From Oscillospiraceae bacterium (lineage in GTDB: Bacteria > Bacillota > Clostridia > Oscillospirales > Acutalibacteraceae), in NCBI GenBank assembly GCA_028706415.1, contig JAQWBK010000027.1, forward strand, positions 5,256 through 16,854: 11,599 nucleotides of DNA, in the 5' to 3' direction. Positions 1-6,188 of the stretch are shown here, in pieces (positions within the stretch are counted from its first letter, which is position 1; every line of letters starts with the position of its first letter). The notes under the pieces were generated by a model. That model ran no database searches. It worked only from the letters and a program-made list of their open reading frames with translations, and was not told the origin of the DNA. Both the position numbers and the translations under genes were made by a program.

Positions 1-85
1 CGGGCTGACGCCCGCCGACGACAACAACGCTGTATGGCGGAAAACAGACCGCAAAGATGTTTTGATTTTTACTTGAGAGCAGTAT
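1..85. repeat. Intergenic direct repeat, copy 1 (159-bp period)
   Basis: This stretch recurs at 160-244 with only three substitutions (positions 14, 48 and 61 of the unit). It begins at the first base of the window, so the array may continue upstream. One frame reads through both copies and gives a repeated peptide with MAEN and DFYLRAV blocks, but no ribosome binding site precedes it and I do not regard it as coding. Function unknown. It lies outside the terminator of the rplM-rpsI operon. Confidence 0.85.
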
Positions 86-106
86 TATACTGTTCTCAAG
101 TAAAAG
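66..106. repeat. Long near-perfect palindrome at the junction of repeat copy 1
   Basis: The two arms (67-85 and 87-105) are reverse complements over 19 bases with a single G-T pair (79/93), centred on T86. The left arm is the 3' end of the repeat unit (ACTTGAGAGCAGTAT). Copy 2 at 160-244 keeps that left arm but loses the right arm after 244. No T-run follows on either strand, so it does not look like a standard intrinsic terminator. It could form a DNA cruciform or an RNA hairpin, or be the end of a small mobile or dispersed element. Confidence 0.8.
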
Positions 107-159
107 GTGAGACAAAATTTGCGAGGATGTTTTTCGTCATGCAAGGCGGCGGAGGAGAG

Positions 160-244
160 CGGGCTGACGCCCACCGACGACAACAACGCTGTATGGCGGA
201 AAACAGTCCGCAAAGATGTCTTGATTTTTACTTGAGAGCAGTAT
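160..244. repeat. Intergenic direct repeat, copy 2
   Basis: Second copy of the 85-base unit seen at 1-85, three differences. The 74 bases between copies (86-159) include the palindrome's right arm and a purine-rich GGCGGCGGAGGAGAG segment. The copy ends abruptly at 244, 14 bases before the terminator of the ribosomal protein operon. Confidence 0.85.
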
Positions 245-257
245 AAAATATAAGCAC

Positions 258-293
258 AAAAAAATCCACCGACATAAAACTCGGTGGATTTTT
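258..293 (-). terminator. Intrinsic terminator of rplM-rpsI
   Basis: A nine-base perfect stem (ATCCACCGA 264-272 against TCGGTGGAT 281-289) encloses an eight-base loop. Read on the minus strand, the A-run at 258-263 becomes a U-run directly after the stem, and T290-293 becomes the A-run before it. It lies 19 bases past the rpsI stop, in the right orientation for the minus-strand operon. The flanking A and T runs could let it work in both directions. Confidence 0.88.
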
Positions 294-311
294 GTTTGCG
301 TATTGGAAATA

Positions 312-716
312 TTATCTCTTTGAGAACTGGGGAGCACGACGGGCCCCTTTGAGACCGTATTTCTTTCTTTCCTTCATTCTGGGGTCGCGGGTCAGGAATC
401 CGGCCTTTTTCAGCAAAGGACGAAGCTCCTCACTATTATACTGCAGGAGAGCACGGGAAACACCGTGACGGATTGCACCCGCCTGTCCGGTAACTCCACC
501 GCCTGCAACGCGGCATTCTATATCGAATTTATCCAGCGTTCCTGTAAGATTAAGAGGCTGACGGACAATCAGCTTCAAGGTCTCCAGGCCAAAATATTCG
601 TCAATCTCTCGGTCGTTAATAGTAATCGAACCGGTTCCGGCATACAAGCGAACACGAGCAACCGATTCTTTTCTTCTGCCTGTTCCATAGAAAAAGGGTC
701 TTTTGTTATAATCCAT
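312..716 (-). CDS. rpsI: 30S ribosomal protein S9 (uS9)
   Basis: Structural protein of the small ribosomal subunit whose C-terminal tail reaches the P-site tRNA. The 134-residue product has the S9 hallmarks: GTGRRKESVARVR near the N-terminus (residues 11-23), the GGGVTGQAGAIRHG region in the middle, a basic stretch RDPRMKERKKYG, and the family's terminal SKR. Length is normal (about 130). The start is set by a strong AAAGGAGG site on the minus strand (733-726) nine bases ahead of the ATG. It is the second gene of an operon, 18 bases behind rplM, and ends before the terminator at 258-293. Confidence 0.98.
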   Translation of the reverse strand: MDYNKRPFFYGTGRRKESVARVRLYAGTGSITINDREIDEYFGLETLKLIVRQPLNLTGTLDKFDIECRVAGGGVTGQAGAIRHGVSRALLQYNSEELRPLLKKAGFLTRDPRMKERKKYGLKGARRAPQFSKR

Positions 717-734
717 TCTTTGCAGCCTCCTTTC

Positions 735-1163
735 TTAAAGCTCTAGTACTTCTGGTTTTTGTGATTCGTGCTTGTGGGCAGAACCCGCATAGGCACGAAG
801 GCGGGTCATTGCAGCGCGGCCGATTGTGTTGCTTGGAATCATGCCGTTGACTGCCAACTCCATCGCCTTTTCAGGACGCTGTTCCATCAGGGTGGCATAT
901 TTAACCTTCTTCATGCCGCCTACCCAACCCGAATGGTGGTACCAAATCTTCTGGTCAATTTTATTCCCTGTAAGGACTGCCTTGCCGCAGTTGATGATGA
1001 TAACATGATCACCGCAGTCGACATGGGGGGTATAATCCGGCTTATGCTTGCCGCGAAGCAGAACGGCGGCCTTGGTGGCAACCCGTCCGAGTGGCTTTCC
1101 GGCAGCATCGATAACAAACCATTTACGGGTCACTTCGCCCGCTTTTGCCATGTATGTGGACAT
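735..1163 (-). CDS. rplM: 50S ribosomal protein L13 (uL13)
   Basis: Early-assembling protein of the large ribosomal subunit. The 142-residue product matches the usual length and shows L13 features: KWFVIDAAGKPLGRVAT near the start, LRGKHKPDYTPHVDCGDHV, the YHHSGWVGGMK segment, and the C-terminal AHKHESQKPEVLEL tail (family PxxLEL end). The frame is open 29 codons further upstream, but the ATG at 1163 (MSTYMAKAGEV) has an AGGAGG site at 1176-1171 and fits the family's N-terminus, so I chose it. First gene of the rplM-rpsI operon. Confidence 0.98.
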   Translation of the reverse strand: MSTYMAKAGEVTRKWFVIDAAGKPLGRVATKAAVLLRGKHKPDYTPHVDCGDHVIIINCGKAVLTGNKIDQKIWYHHSGWVGGMKKVKYATLMEQRPEKAMELAVNGMIPSNTIGRAAMTRLRAYAGSAHKHESQKPEVLEL

Positions 1164-1207
1164 CGCTTTTCCTCCTGTATCATTCATAAACAAATAAAAT
1201 AACAACA

Positions 1208-1233
1208 GCGCTTGGGTCATTTCTCCAAGGCGC
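1208..1233 (-). promoter_or_regulatory. Hairpin at the 5' end of the rplM transcript, candidate L13 leader
   Basis: On the minus strand GCG, a bulged C, then CTTGG pairs with CCAAG and CGC around a nine-base loop. The predicted start of transcription from the promoter at 1241-1269 falls at about 1233-1235, so this hairpin would be the first thing in the mRNA, about 45 bases ahead of the L13 start. Autoregulatory L13 leaders near rplM are known in Firmicutes. I cannot confirm from memory that this matches their consensus; the placement is suggestive. Confidence 0.45.
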
Positions 1234-1240
1234 AGGTATG

Positions 1241-1269
1241 ATAATAACACACCGAAAAACTCGTGTCAA
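1241..1269 (-). promoter_or_regulatory. Sigma-A promoter for rplM-rpsI
   Basis: On the minus strand a perfect -35 TTGACA (1269-1264) is followed after exactly 17 bases by TATTAT (1246-1241), one mismatch from the -10 consensus. This strength suits a ribosomal protein operon. Confidence 0.85.
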
Positions 1270-1446
1270 TAGCAAATTTGCTCAAATTTCAATTTACATC
1301 TCCCAAACTCGCTTTTTCTCTCTATATTGCGTGTTTTTGCCCCCTAGCTCCCTTTCTGTTTCACTTTTTAAGAATTCAAAATGAGGCAAATATTAAGTCC
1401 GCCCCTCCTTCAATTTCATGGTGGGATGCAGGCCGACCCCATTATA
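1270..1446. other. Divergent intergenic spacer, nothing recognised
   Basis: The gene-free stretch between rplM (1163) and the first polymer gene (1580) is about 416 bases. Its left part carries the rplM leader and promoter and its right end a possible promoter for the plus-strand genes. In between I see no RNA gene, repeat or convincing ORF; one open frame at 1263-1454 has no ribosome binding site and no family resemblance. Confidence 0.6.
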
Positions 1447-1449
1447 TTG

Positions 1450-1479
1450 TATAACATACCGTTTTTGAACCGATATAAT
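1450..1479 (+). promoter_or_regulatory. Possible promoter for the surface-polymer operon
   Basis: A perfect -10 TATAAT lies at 1474-1479. The best -35 at a normal distance (1450-1456, TATAAC/ATAACA) is poor; a TTGTAT at 1447 is 21 bases away, which is too far. Transcription would start near 1486, about 95 bases ahead of the chosen start codon at 1580. Moderate to low confidence because only the -10 is good. Confidence 0.35.
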
Positions 1480-1579
1480 TTGCTTTTCTATTGAGATTAT
1501 GTTAAAATCAAAAACATCAAAGATTCGGGATATTAGCCTAAAATGTTACAGGCTTTTTAGCTTAACTCAAGGAGAAGTT

Positions 1580-2701
1580 ATGGCGATTCTTGTTTTTCTT
1601 TATAAGCTTGAACTCAGATTAATATATTTCCTTTTTAAGCTTCTGCCTGTGGCCCCCCATAAGGTAGTTTTTTTAAGCAGGAATTTTGATTCCCCTCCCC
1701 TCGACTTCCGCCTGCTGGAAACCCAGCTAAAAAGTATTAATCCCGATGTTAAAACCGTTTTTCTGACCAAAAGAATTCACAAAAACATCTTCAGCCTGAT
1801 AGGCTACCACTTTCACACCATACGCCAGCTCTACCATATCGCCACCACCAATGTCTGTGTGCTGGATTCATACATAATCCCCATAAGCATATTAAACCAC
1901 CGGAAAACACTAAAGGTTATTCAAATATGGCATGCGATGGGGGCAATTAAAAAGTTTGGTTATCAAACCCTGGGTTTCCGTTACGGCCGCAAAGCAAGGC
2001 TGTCCCGGCTGATGCACATGCATGAAAAATATGATCATATCATTTCGGGCTCGCCTGCCATGATTCCTTTTTTTTGTAAAGCCTTTAATGCACCCGAATC
2101 AATCTTTTTGCCCTATGGGCTGCCCAGAATAGACTATATTGTCAACACCTCAAATGGCATAAGCCGACGCATAAAAAGCAAATACCCCGAACTGTCGGAC
2201 AAGCCGGTAATTCTGTATGTTCCCACCTTCCGCCTTGAACAGGACGGTGGAATTGAAGAGCTGGTCAACCAAATTGATTTTGATAAATACACCCTGATTA
2301 TCAGAAAGCATCCCAATGATAAAAGAAGCTATAATGATGAGCGGGTCGCAAAAATAGACGGGTTTTCAGCACTGGAGCTGCTCACTGTGGCCGATTATGT
2401 TATTACAGATTATTCCGCCATATCCATTGAAGCCGCCGCGCTTGAAAAACGCGTTTATCTTTATGTCTACGACTATGCCCGCTATTTTGATTCAAACGGG
2501 CTGAATATTGATTTATCCAAAGAGCTGCCCGGCTGTGTGTTTGGGGATGCCGCCGCCCTTATGGACGATATTAAAAGCAATTCATACGACCAACAGGTCA
2601 TCCGGTCGTTCCGAGACAAATATGTAATAAACAAAGGAGATTCTACCCAAAAAATATGCCGGCTTATTTCTTCCTGTATGAAAGAGGACCCCGCCCGGTA
2701 A
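1580..2701 (+). CDS. CDP-glycerol glycerophosphotransferase family protein (TagB/TagF-like), first of two
   Basis: Predicted to transfer glycerol phosphate (or another polyol phosphate) from a CDP donor to a lipid-linked acceptor at the inner membrane face, as in teichoic acid synthesis. The 373 residues fit the catalytic domain family (B. subtilis TagB is similar in size). Visible landmarks: a hydrophobic N-terminal segment (RLIYFLFKLLPV), IWHAMGAIKK with His118, PYGLPRIDY, VILYVPTFR, IIRKHP with His244, and VITDYSAISIEAA (about 274-286). The two histidines correspond to the family's catalytic pair. An upstream in-frame ATG at 1499 has no ribosome binding site; ATG 1580 has AAGGAG five bases before it. 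The first motif reads WHAMG rather than the commoner WHGT, so acceptor or donor specificity may differ from its neighbour. The exact substrate cannot be told from sequence alone. Confidence 0.88.
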   Translation: MAILVFLYKLELRLIYFLFKLLPVAPHKVVFLSRNFDSPPLDFRLLETQLKSINPDVKTVFLTKRIHKNIFSLIGYHFHTIRQLYHIATTNVCVLDSYIIPISILNHRKTLKVIQIWHAMGAIKKFGYQTLGFRYGRKARLSRLMHMHEKYDHIISGSPAMIPFFCKAFNAPESIFLPYGLPRIDYIVNTSNGISRRIKSKYPELSDKPVILYVPTFRLEQDGGIEELVNQIDFDKYTLIIRKHPNDKRSYNDERVAKIDGFSALELLTVADYVITDYSAISIEAAALEKRVYLYVYDYARYFDSNGLNIDLSKELPGCVFGDAAALMDDIKSNSYDQQVIRSFRDKYVINKGDSTQKICRLISSCMKEDPAR

Positions 2702-2724
2702 AATCATCATTTGTTGGAGTAGCC

Positions 2725-3972
2725 ATGAAAACTATAATAACGGCTTTGAAAAAGCTCTCAAAAAACAGTCCGCTGTTCAGGTGGATAACCAGAACTATAT
2801 TATATGTAATAAGAAGCATTGGGTATCTTTATTACTATTTAACCGGCAAGACCCGACCCCAGCTTATAGTTTTCGAGGCATATATGGGCAGGTCGTTCTC
2901 TTGCAGTCCCAAGGCTCTTTATCTTGCAATGCTGGAAGATTCCGCTTATGATACCTTCGAATTTGTGTGGGTATTCCGAAACCCCGAAAATTACGAGTTT
3001 CTTAAGCAAAATAAAAATACCCGTCTGGTAAGATACTTATCGGGTGAATACTTCAAGGTGTATTCAAGGGCAAAATATTGGTTTAGCAACTCTAGGATTC
3101 CGGAACAAATTTGCCCGAGAAAGGATCAGGTGTATCTCCAAACATGGCACGGCACCCCCTTAAAAAAGCTGGGTTACGATATAACACAAGAGGGCGGAAA
3201 TGCCATGAACAATCTGGGCGAAATCAGAAAGAAAAACGATAAGGATGTCAGGCGGTACTCATATATGCTCTCCCCCTCCGAATTTTGCACAGAGAAATTC
3301 AAATCAGCATTTAATATTAAAGGTCTTGGCAGGGAAGATATTATTATCCAGGCGGGATATCCGCGAAACGATTTCTTGTTTAAATATGATGAAAATGATA
3401 TTAAAAGGGTGAGGAAGGCCCTGGACCTCCCATTGGACAAAAAGGTGATACTGTACGCCCCCACATGGAGGGACAATCAGCACGAGGTCGGGCAGGGATA
3501 TACCTATTCGGTGGGCATGGATTTTGACCGACTGCAAAGGGAGCTGGGGGATGAATACATTATATTATTCCGCGCCCATTATTTTGTAACCAACAGCTTT
3601 AATTTCGCAGCCTACCCGGGTTTTGTGGTGAATGTATCGGAATATGACGATATAAACGAGCTTTATATTATCAGCGACCTGTTGATTACAGACTATTCCA
3701 GCGTGTTTTTTGACTATGCCAATCTAAAAAGACCCATACTGTTTTATATGTATGATCTGGACTTTTACCAAAATAATCTTCACGACTTTTATATCGGTTT
3801 AGATGATCTCCCGGGCGATATTATCCAAACCGAGCAGGAGCTAATCGCCGCAATTCATAGTTTAGACACATCTACTTATTATAATAGCAAATATCAAAAT
3901 TTTAACCACCGTTTTAATTATCTTGACGGCCCGGATTCCGGTAAAAGGATAGTAAAAGGGATTATCAAGTAG
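2725..3972 (+). CDS. CDP-glycerol glycerophosphotransferase family protein (TagB/TagF-like), second of two
   Basis: Second enzyme of the same family, 415 residues, 23 bases after the first and surely co-transcribed. Motifs: QTWHGTPLKKLGYD with His142, AGYPRNDFLF, VILYAPTWRDNQ, FRAHYF with His285, and LLITDYSSVFFDYANLKRP (about 319-337) followed by the family's FYMYDLDFY and GPDSG near the end. This is closer to canonical TagF/TagB than the gene before it. It lacks the long N-terminal half of full TagF. The frame is open back to 2656, overlapping the preceding gene, but ATG 2725 (MKTIITALKK) has GGAG five bases before it. The pair could act as primase and polymerase, or add two different polyol-phosphate units; the sequence does not decide. 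Confidence 0.9.
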   Translation: MKTIITALKKLSKNSPLFRWITRTILYVIRSIGYLYYYLTGKTRPQLIVFEAYMGRSFSCSPKALYLAMLEDSAYDTFEFVWVFRNPENYEFLKQNKNTRLVRYLSGEYFKVYSRAKYWFSNSRIPEQICPRKDQVYLQTWHGTPLKKLGYDITQEGGNAMNNLGEIRKKNDKDVRRYSYMLSPSEFCTEKFKSAFNIKGLGREDIIIQAGYPRNDFLFKYDENDIKRVRKALDLPLDKKVILYAPTWRDNQHEVGQGYTYSVGMDFDRLQRELGDEYIILFRAHYFVTNSFNFAAYPGFVVNVSEYDDINELYIISDLLITDYSSVFFDYANLKRPILFYMYDLDFYQNNLHDFYIGLDDLPGDIIQTEQELIAAIHSLDTSTYYNSKYQNFNHRFNYLDGPDSGKRIVKGIIK

Positions 3973-4011
3973 GTATCTTATTCAGTATATAAACCGAAGG
4001 GGATAATTCGG

Positions 4012-4425
4012 ATGAAAAGAGTATTGACATACGGCACCTTTGACATGTTACATGAAGGGCATATACATCTATTAAGAAGGGCAAGAGAGCTTGGTGATTT
4101 TCTTGTGGTTGCTTTGTCAACCGATGAGTTTAATGACATCAAGGGAAAGAAGGCTTTCTTCTCGTATGAAAAGAGAAAATTAATAATAGAAGCCATCCGA
4201 TATGTTGACCTGGTAGTCCCTGAAGAAACATGGGAACAGAAAATTGATGATATCAATAAGTATAACATTGACATTGTCGTAATGGGCAGCGATTGGGCAG
4301 GCAGCAAGAGATTTGAGTATCTTCGCGAATATGCTGAGGTTGTCTATCTTCCCCGCACAAGAGGGGTTTCTTCCACAAAAATAAAACGATCCTGCGGCAA
4401 TCTTCTTCGCGTTGCCGGGGATTAA
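4012..4425 (+). CDS. tagD: Glycerol-3-phosphate cytidylyltransferase
   Basis: Makes CDP-glycerol from CTP and glycerol 3-phosphate, the donor used by the two transferases upstream. The 137-residue protein is a single cytidylyltransferase domain: YGTFDMLHEGHIHLL at the N-terminus with the HxGH nucleotide-binding motif at residues 14-17, VVMGSDW in the middle, and the RTRGVSSTKIK signature near the C-terminus. B. subtilis TagD has 129 residues, so the length is normal. Ribosome binding site AAGGGG at 3997-4002, 9 bases before the ATG. Placed between the transferases and the exporter, as expected for a teichoic-acid-type operon. The small chance that it acts on another polyol phosphate (for example ribitol or glycerol 2-phosphate) remains. 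Confidence 0.93.
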   Translation: MKRVLTYGTFDMLHEGHIHLLRRARELGDFLVVALSTDEFNDIKGKKAFFSYEKRKLIIEAIRYVDLVVPEETWEQKIDDINKYNIDIVVMGSDWAGSKRFEYLREYAEVVYLPRTRGVSSTKIKRSCGNLLRVAGD

Positions 4426-4439
4426 GCGGGCATGGGGAT

Positions 4440-5225
4440 ATGATGAAACGATTTTTCAGAGATTTTAAACGATATTTCAGATATATGCTGTTTTCAGCCA
4501 AAGCACAATTGAAAGCGGAAGTGTCTAATTCATACCTTAATTGGCTTTGGTGGATTTTAGAACCTATTTGCTTTACGATTTTATATGTATTTATATTTCA
4601 GGTTTTATTCAAAACAAAAGAGCCGCATTTCCCGGTGTTTGTTATGACCGGGCTGGCGGTGTGGAATTACTTTAACAAAACGGTTAATAACAGCGTAAAA
4701 CTTATCCAAAAAAACCGCAGTGTTGTCACCAAAATCTATGTGCCAAAATTTGTGTTTGTGCTCGTAGACATGTTTATCAACACCTTTAAAATGTTTATTT
4801 CCTTTGGGATTATTTTCATTATGATGATTTTATACAGGGTTCCTTTTGAGTGGACCATTCTATACATCATACCGCTTTTACTTGTGCTAAATGTTCTGAT
4901 ATTCGGGTTTAATACCATACTGCTACATTTCGGGGTGTTTGTCGGGGATTTGTCCAATATCATGAATATATTTATGCGGTTTCTCTTTTATCTTTCGGGT
5001 ATATTTTATTCGGTTGCTACCCGGGTGCCGGGGAATTATGGGAAATTATTACTCAAGATAAATCCGGCAGCCCTGATAATCAACGAAGCGCGAAATGTAC
5101 TGTTATACGGAAAGGTCCCCCGTTTCAAGCTTCTTGGTGCATGGCTGGTTCTCGGGCTGCTCTTGTCCTGTGTCGGGGTCTGGGTGATATATAAAAATGA
5201 AAACAGTTATGCGAAGGTGATATAG
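4440..5225 (+). CDS. ABC-2 type polysaccharide/teichoic acid export permease (TagG-like)
   Basis: Membrane half of an ABC exporter that flips a lipid-linked polymer outward. The 261 residues show a charged cytoplasmic N-terminus (MKRFFRDFKRYFRYM), an interface segment with NSYLNWLWWILEP, then about six hydrophobic stretches (roughly residues 38-58, 66-82, 105-130, 138-160, 172-195, 232-252), the pattern of TagG/Wzm/RfbA permeases. The NPAALIINEARNVLLYG segment near residue 210 is typical of the family. Two adjacent ATGs (4440 and 4443) are possible; the GGGGA at 4434-4438 is better spaced for 4443. It overlaps the ATPase gene by one base (TAGTG), implying translational coupling and a matched pair. 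Confidence 0.9.
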   Translation: MMKRFFRDFKRYFRYMLFSAKAQLKAEVSNSYLNWLWWILEPICFTILYVFIFQVLFKTKEPHFPVFVMTGLAVWNYFNKTVNNSVKLIQKNRSVVTKIYVPKFVFVLVDMFINTFKMFISFGIIFIMMILYRVPFEWTILYIIPLLLVLNVLIFGFNTILLHFGVFVGDLSNIMNIFMRFLFYLSGIFYSVATRVPGNYGKLLLKINPAALIINEARNVLLYGKVPRFKLLGAWLVLGLLLSCVGVWVIYKNENSYAKVI

Positions 5226-5962
5226 TGGCAGAGGCGGCAATTACCGTACACGACCTGCACATCAGGTATCGTACATTAAAACCTGTTCCCATAAGAAAAA
5301 CACTGTCTATGCTGAGAAAAAGCAAAAAGGATCTCTTCCATGCTGTCAGGGGAATTTCTTTTGAGATACCCCAAGGTAAAATAGTGGGCATAATCGGGAA
5401 AAACGGCAGCGGTAAATCCACCCTTCTTCGTGCCATTGCCGGTATCTACTCGCCTGACGAGGGGAAGATTGATCTCCACGGACACACGGTGTCCCTGCTG
5501 TCCATCGGGGTGGGCTTTCAGGCAAATCTCACCGGCTATCAAAACATCCTTCTTTCCGGTCTGTTGCTCGGATTTTCCGAAAAGCATATCAGAGACAAGA
5601 TGAATGAGATAATCGCCTTTTCCGAACTGGGCAGCTTTATCCACAAACCGGTAAAAACCTATTCCAGCGGAATGTATTCCAAGCTGGCATTTTCCATCAC
5701 CGTCATTCTGGAGACCGATATTCTTCTGATTGACGAGGTTTTGAGTGTAGGAGATGTCGCCTTTAAGGAAAAAAGCTATAATCGCATGAAAAAGCTGATC
5801 GAGGATGAAAATAGAACTGTTTTAATTGTCTCCCACAATTCGAAGACCATCCGTGACCTGTGCGACCATGTTATTTGGGTGCATAACGGGACTATCAGGC
5901 GTACGGGTGAACCGGAGGCGGTTATTGACGAATACAATAAATTTATGAAAGTTAATCGGTAA
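5225..5962 (+). CDS. ABC exporter ATP-binding protein for the surface polymer (TagH-like)
   Basis: ATPase partner of the preceding permease. In 245 residues: Walker A GKNGSGKST (58-66), signature YSSGM (146-150), Walker B ILLIDE (166-171) followed by VLSVGD, and switch His204 in VSHN. The SVGVGFQ-like Q-loop (SIGVGFQANLTGYQN) and the long region before Walker A (HAVRGISFEIPQGK) are typical of polysaccharide and teichoic acid exporters of the TagH/Wzt/RfbB group. There is no C-terminal extension such as the carbohydrate-binding domain of some Wzt proteins or the long tail of B. subtilis TagH; the size is nearer S. aureus TarH. GTG start with AAGGTGA at 5213-5219; the start codon shares one base with the permease stop. 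Confidence 0.93.
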   Translation: MAEAAITVHDLHIRYRTLKPVPIRKTLSMLRKSKKDLFHAVRGISFEIPQGKIVGIIGKNGSGKSTLLRAIAGIYSPDEGKIDLHGHTVSLLSIGVGFQANLTGYQNILLSGLLLGFSEKHIRDKMNEIIAFSELGSFIHKPVKTYSSGMYSKLAFSITVILETDILLIDEVLSVGDVAFKEKSYNRMKKLIEDENRTVLIVSHNSKTIRDLCDHVIWVHNGTIRRTGEPEAVIDEYNKFMKVNR

Positions 5963-5964
5963 CC

Positions 5965-5993
5965 TTTACAAGTATTGTCATTTGATGTATACT
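5965..5993 (+). promoter_or_regulatory. Predicted sigma-A promoter for the phosphonate genes
   Basis: TTTACA at 5965-5970 and TATACT at 5988-5993 are separated by exactly 17 bases; each hexamer is one base off consensus. It sits two bases after the exporter ATPase stop, in a 226-base gap, and points at the PEP mutase gene. Transcription would start at about 6000, leaving a leader of nearly 190 bases. This makes the phosphonate genes at least partly independent of the teichoic-acid-like genes upstream. Confidence 0.6.
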
Positions 5994-6036
5994 GTTCAGC
6001 GTTTGGGCGGTTCATATACAGATAAATCTTCATGCA

Positions 6037-6162
6037 TTTTCAAATCTTGAAAACAGAGGGATAAGTTTGAAAAATAAATTTTTCAAACGGCAAATTTGTG
6101 CTTTTCGGTCGAACACCGACCAAAATTTCGACACAAGTGTCGAAACCGCACAAAGTTTGCGG
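6037..6162 (+). promoter_or_regulatory. Multi-hairpin leader ahead of PEP mutase, three-way-junction fold
   Basis: Five inverted repeats are packed in this stretch. Two come first: TTTTCAA (6037-6043) with TTGAAAA (6047-6053), and a perfect 10-base stem GTTTGAAAAA/TTTTTCAAAC (6065-6074 and 6079-6088). Then an outer stem of 12 pairs with one bulged G (6090-6101 with 6148-6160) encloses two adjacent hairpins: GGTCG/CGACC (6107-6111, 6117-6121, lengthened by TTTT/AAAA around a bulged C6106) and the perfect TTTCGACAC/GTGTCGAAA (6126-6134, 6137-6145). No U-run follows, so this is not a plain terminator. Alternatives are a structured regulatory leader, or a dispersed palindromic element that landed here. 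I do not recognise it as a named riboswitch class. Confidence 0.55.
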
Positions 6163-6188
6163 ACTACCCGAAAGGAATGGTCATATTT

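Noticed and set aside
34..246. Open frame across the 5' repeats with a repeated peptide
   Set aside because: It merely reads through two DNA repeat copies and a palindrome, has no ribosome binding site, and resembles no protein family.
1..250. CRISPR array
   Set aside because: Only two 85-base units with 74-base spacing, too long for CRISPR repeats and no cas genes nearby.
768..1202. Long open frame antisense to rplM
   Set aside because: Entirely opposite a clear L13 gene and with no recognisable motifs; a shadow frame.
1499..1579. Earlier ATG for the first glycerophosphotransferase
   Set aside because: No ribosome binding site in front of 1499, while ATG 1580 has AAGGAG at good spacing and gives a family-like N-terminus.
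6065..6162. Intrinsic terminator between the exporter and phosphonate genes
   Set aside because: The stems are strong, but none is followed by a U-run on the plus strand, and the stems continue up to the ribosome binding site.
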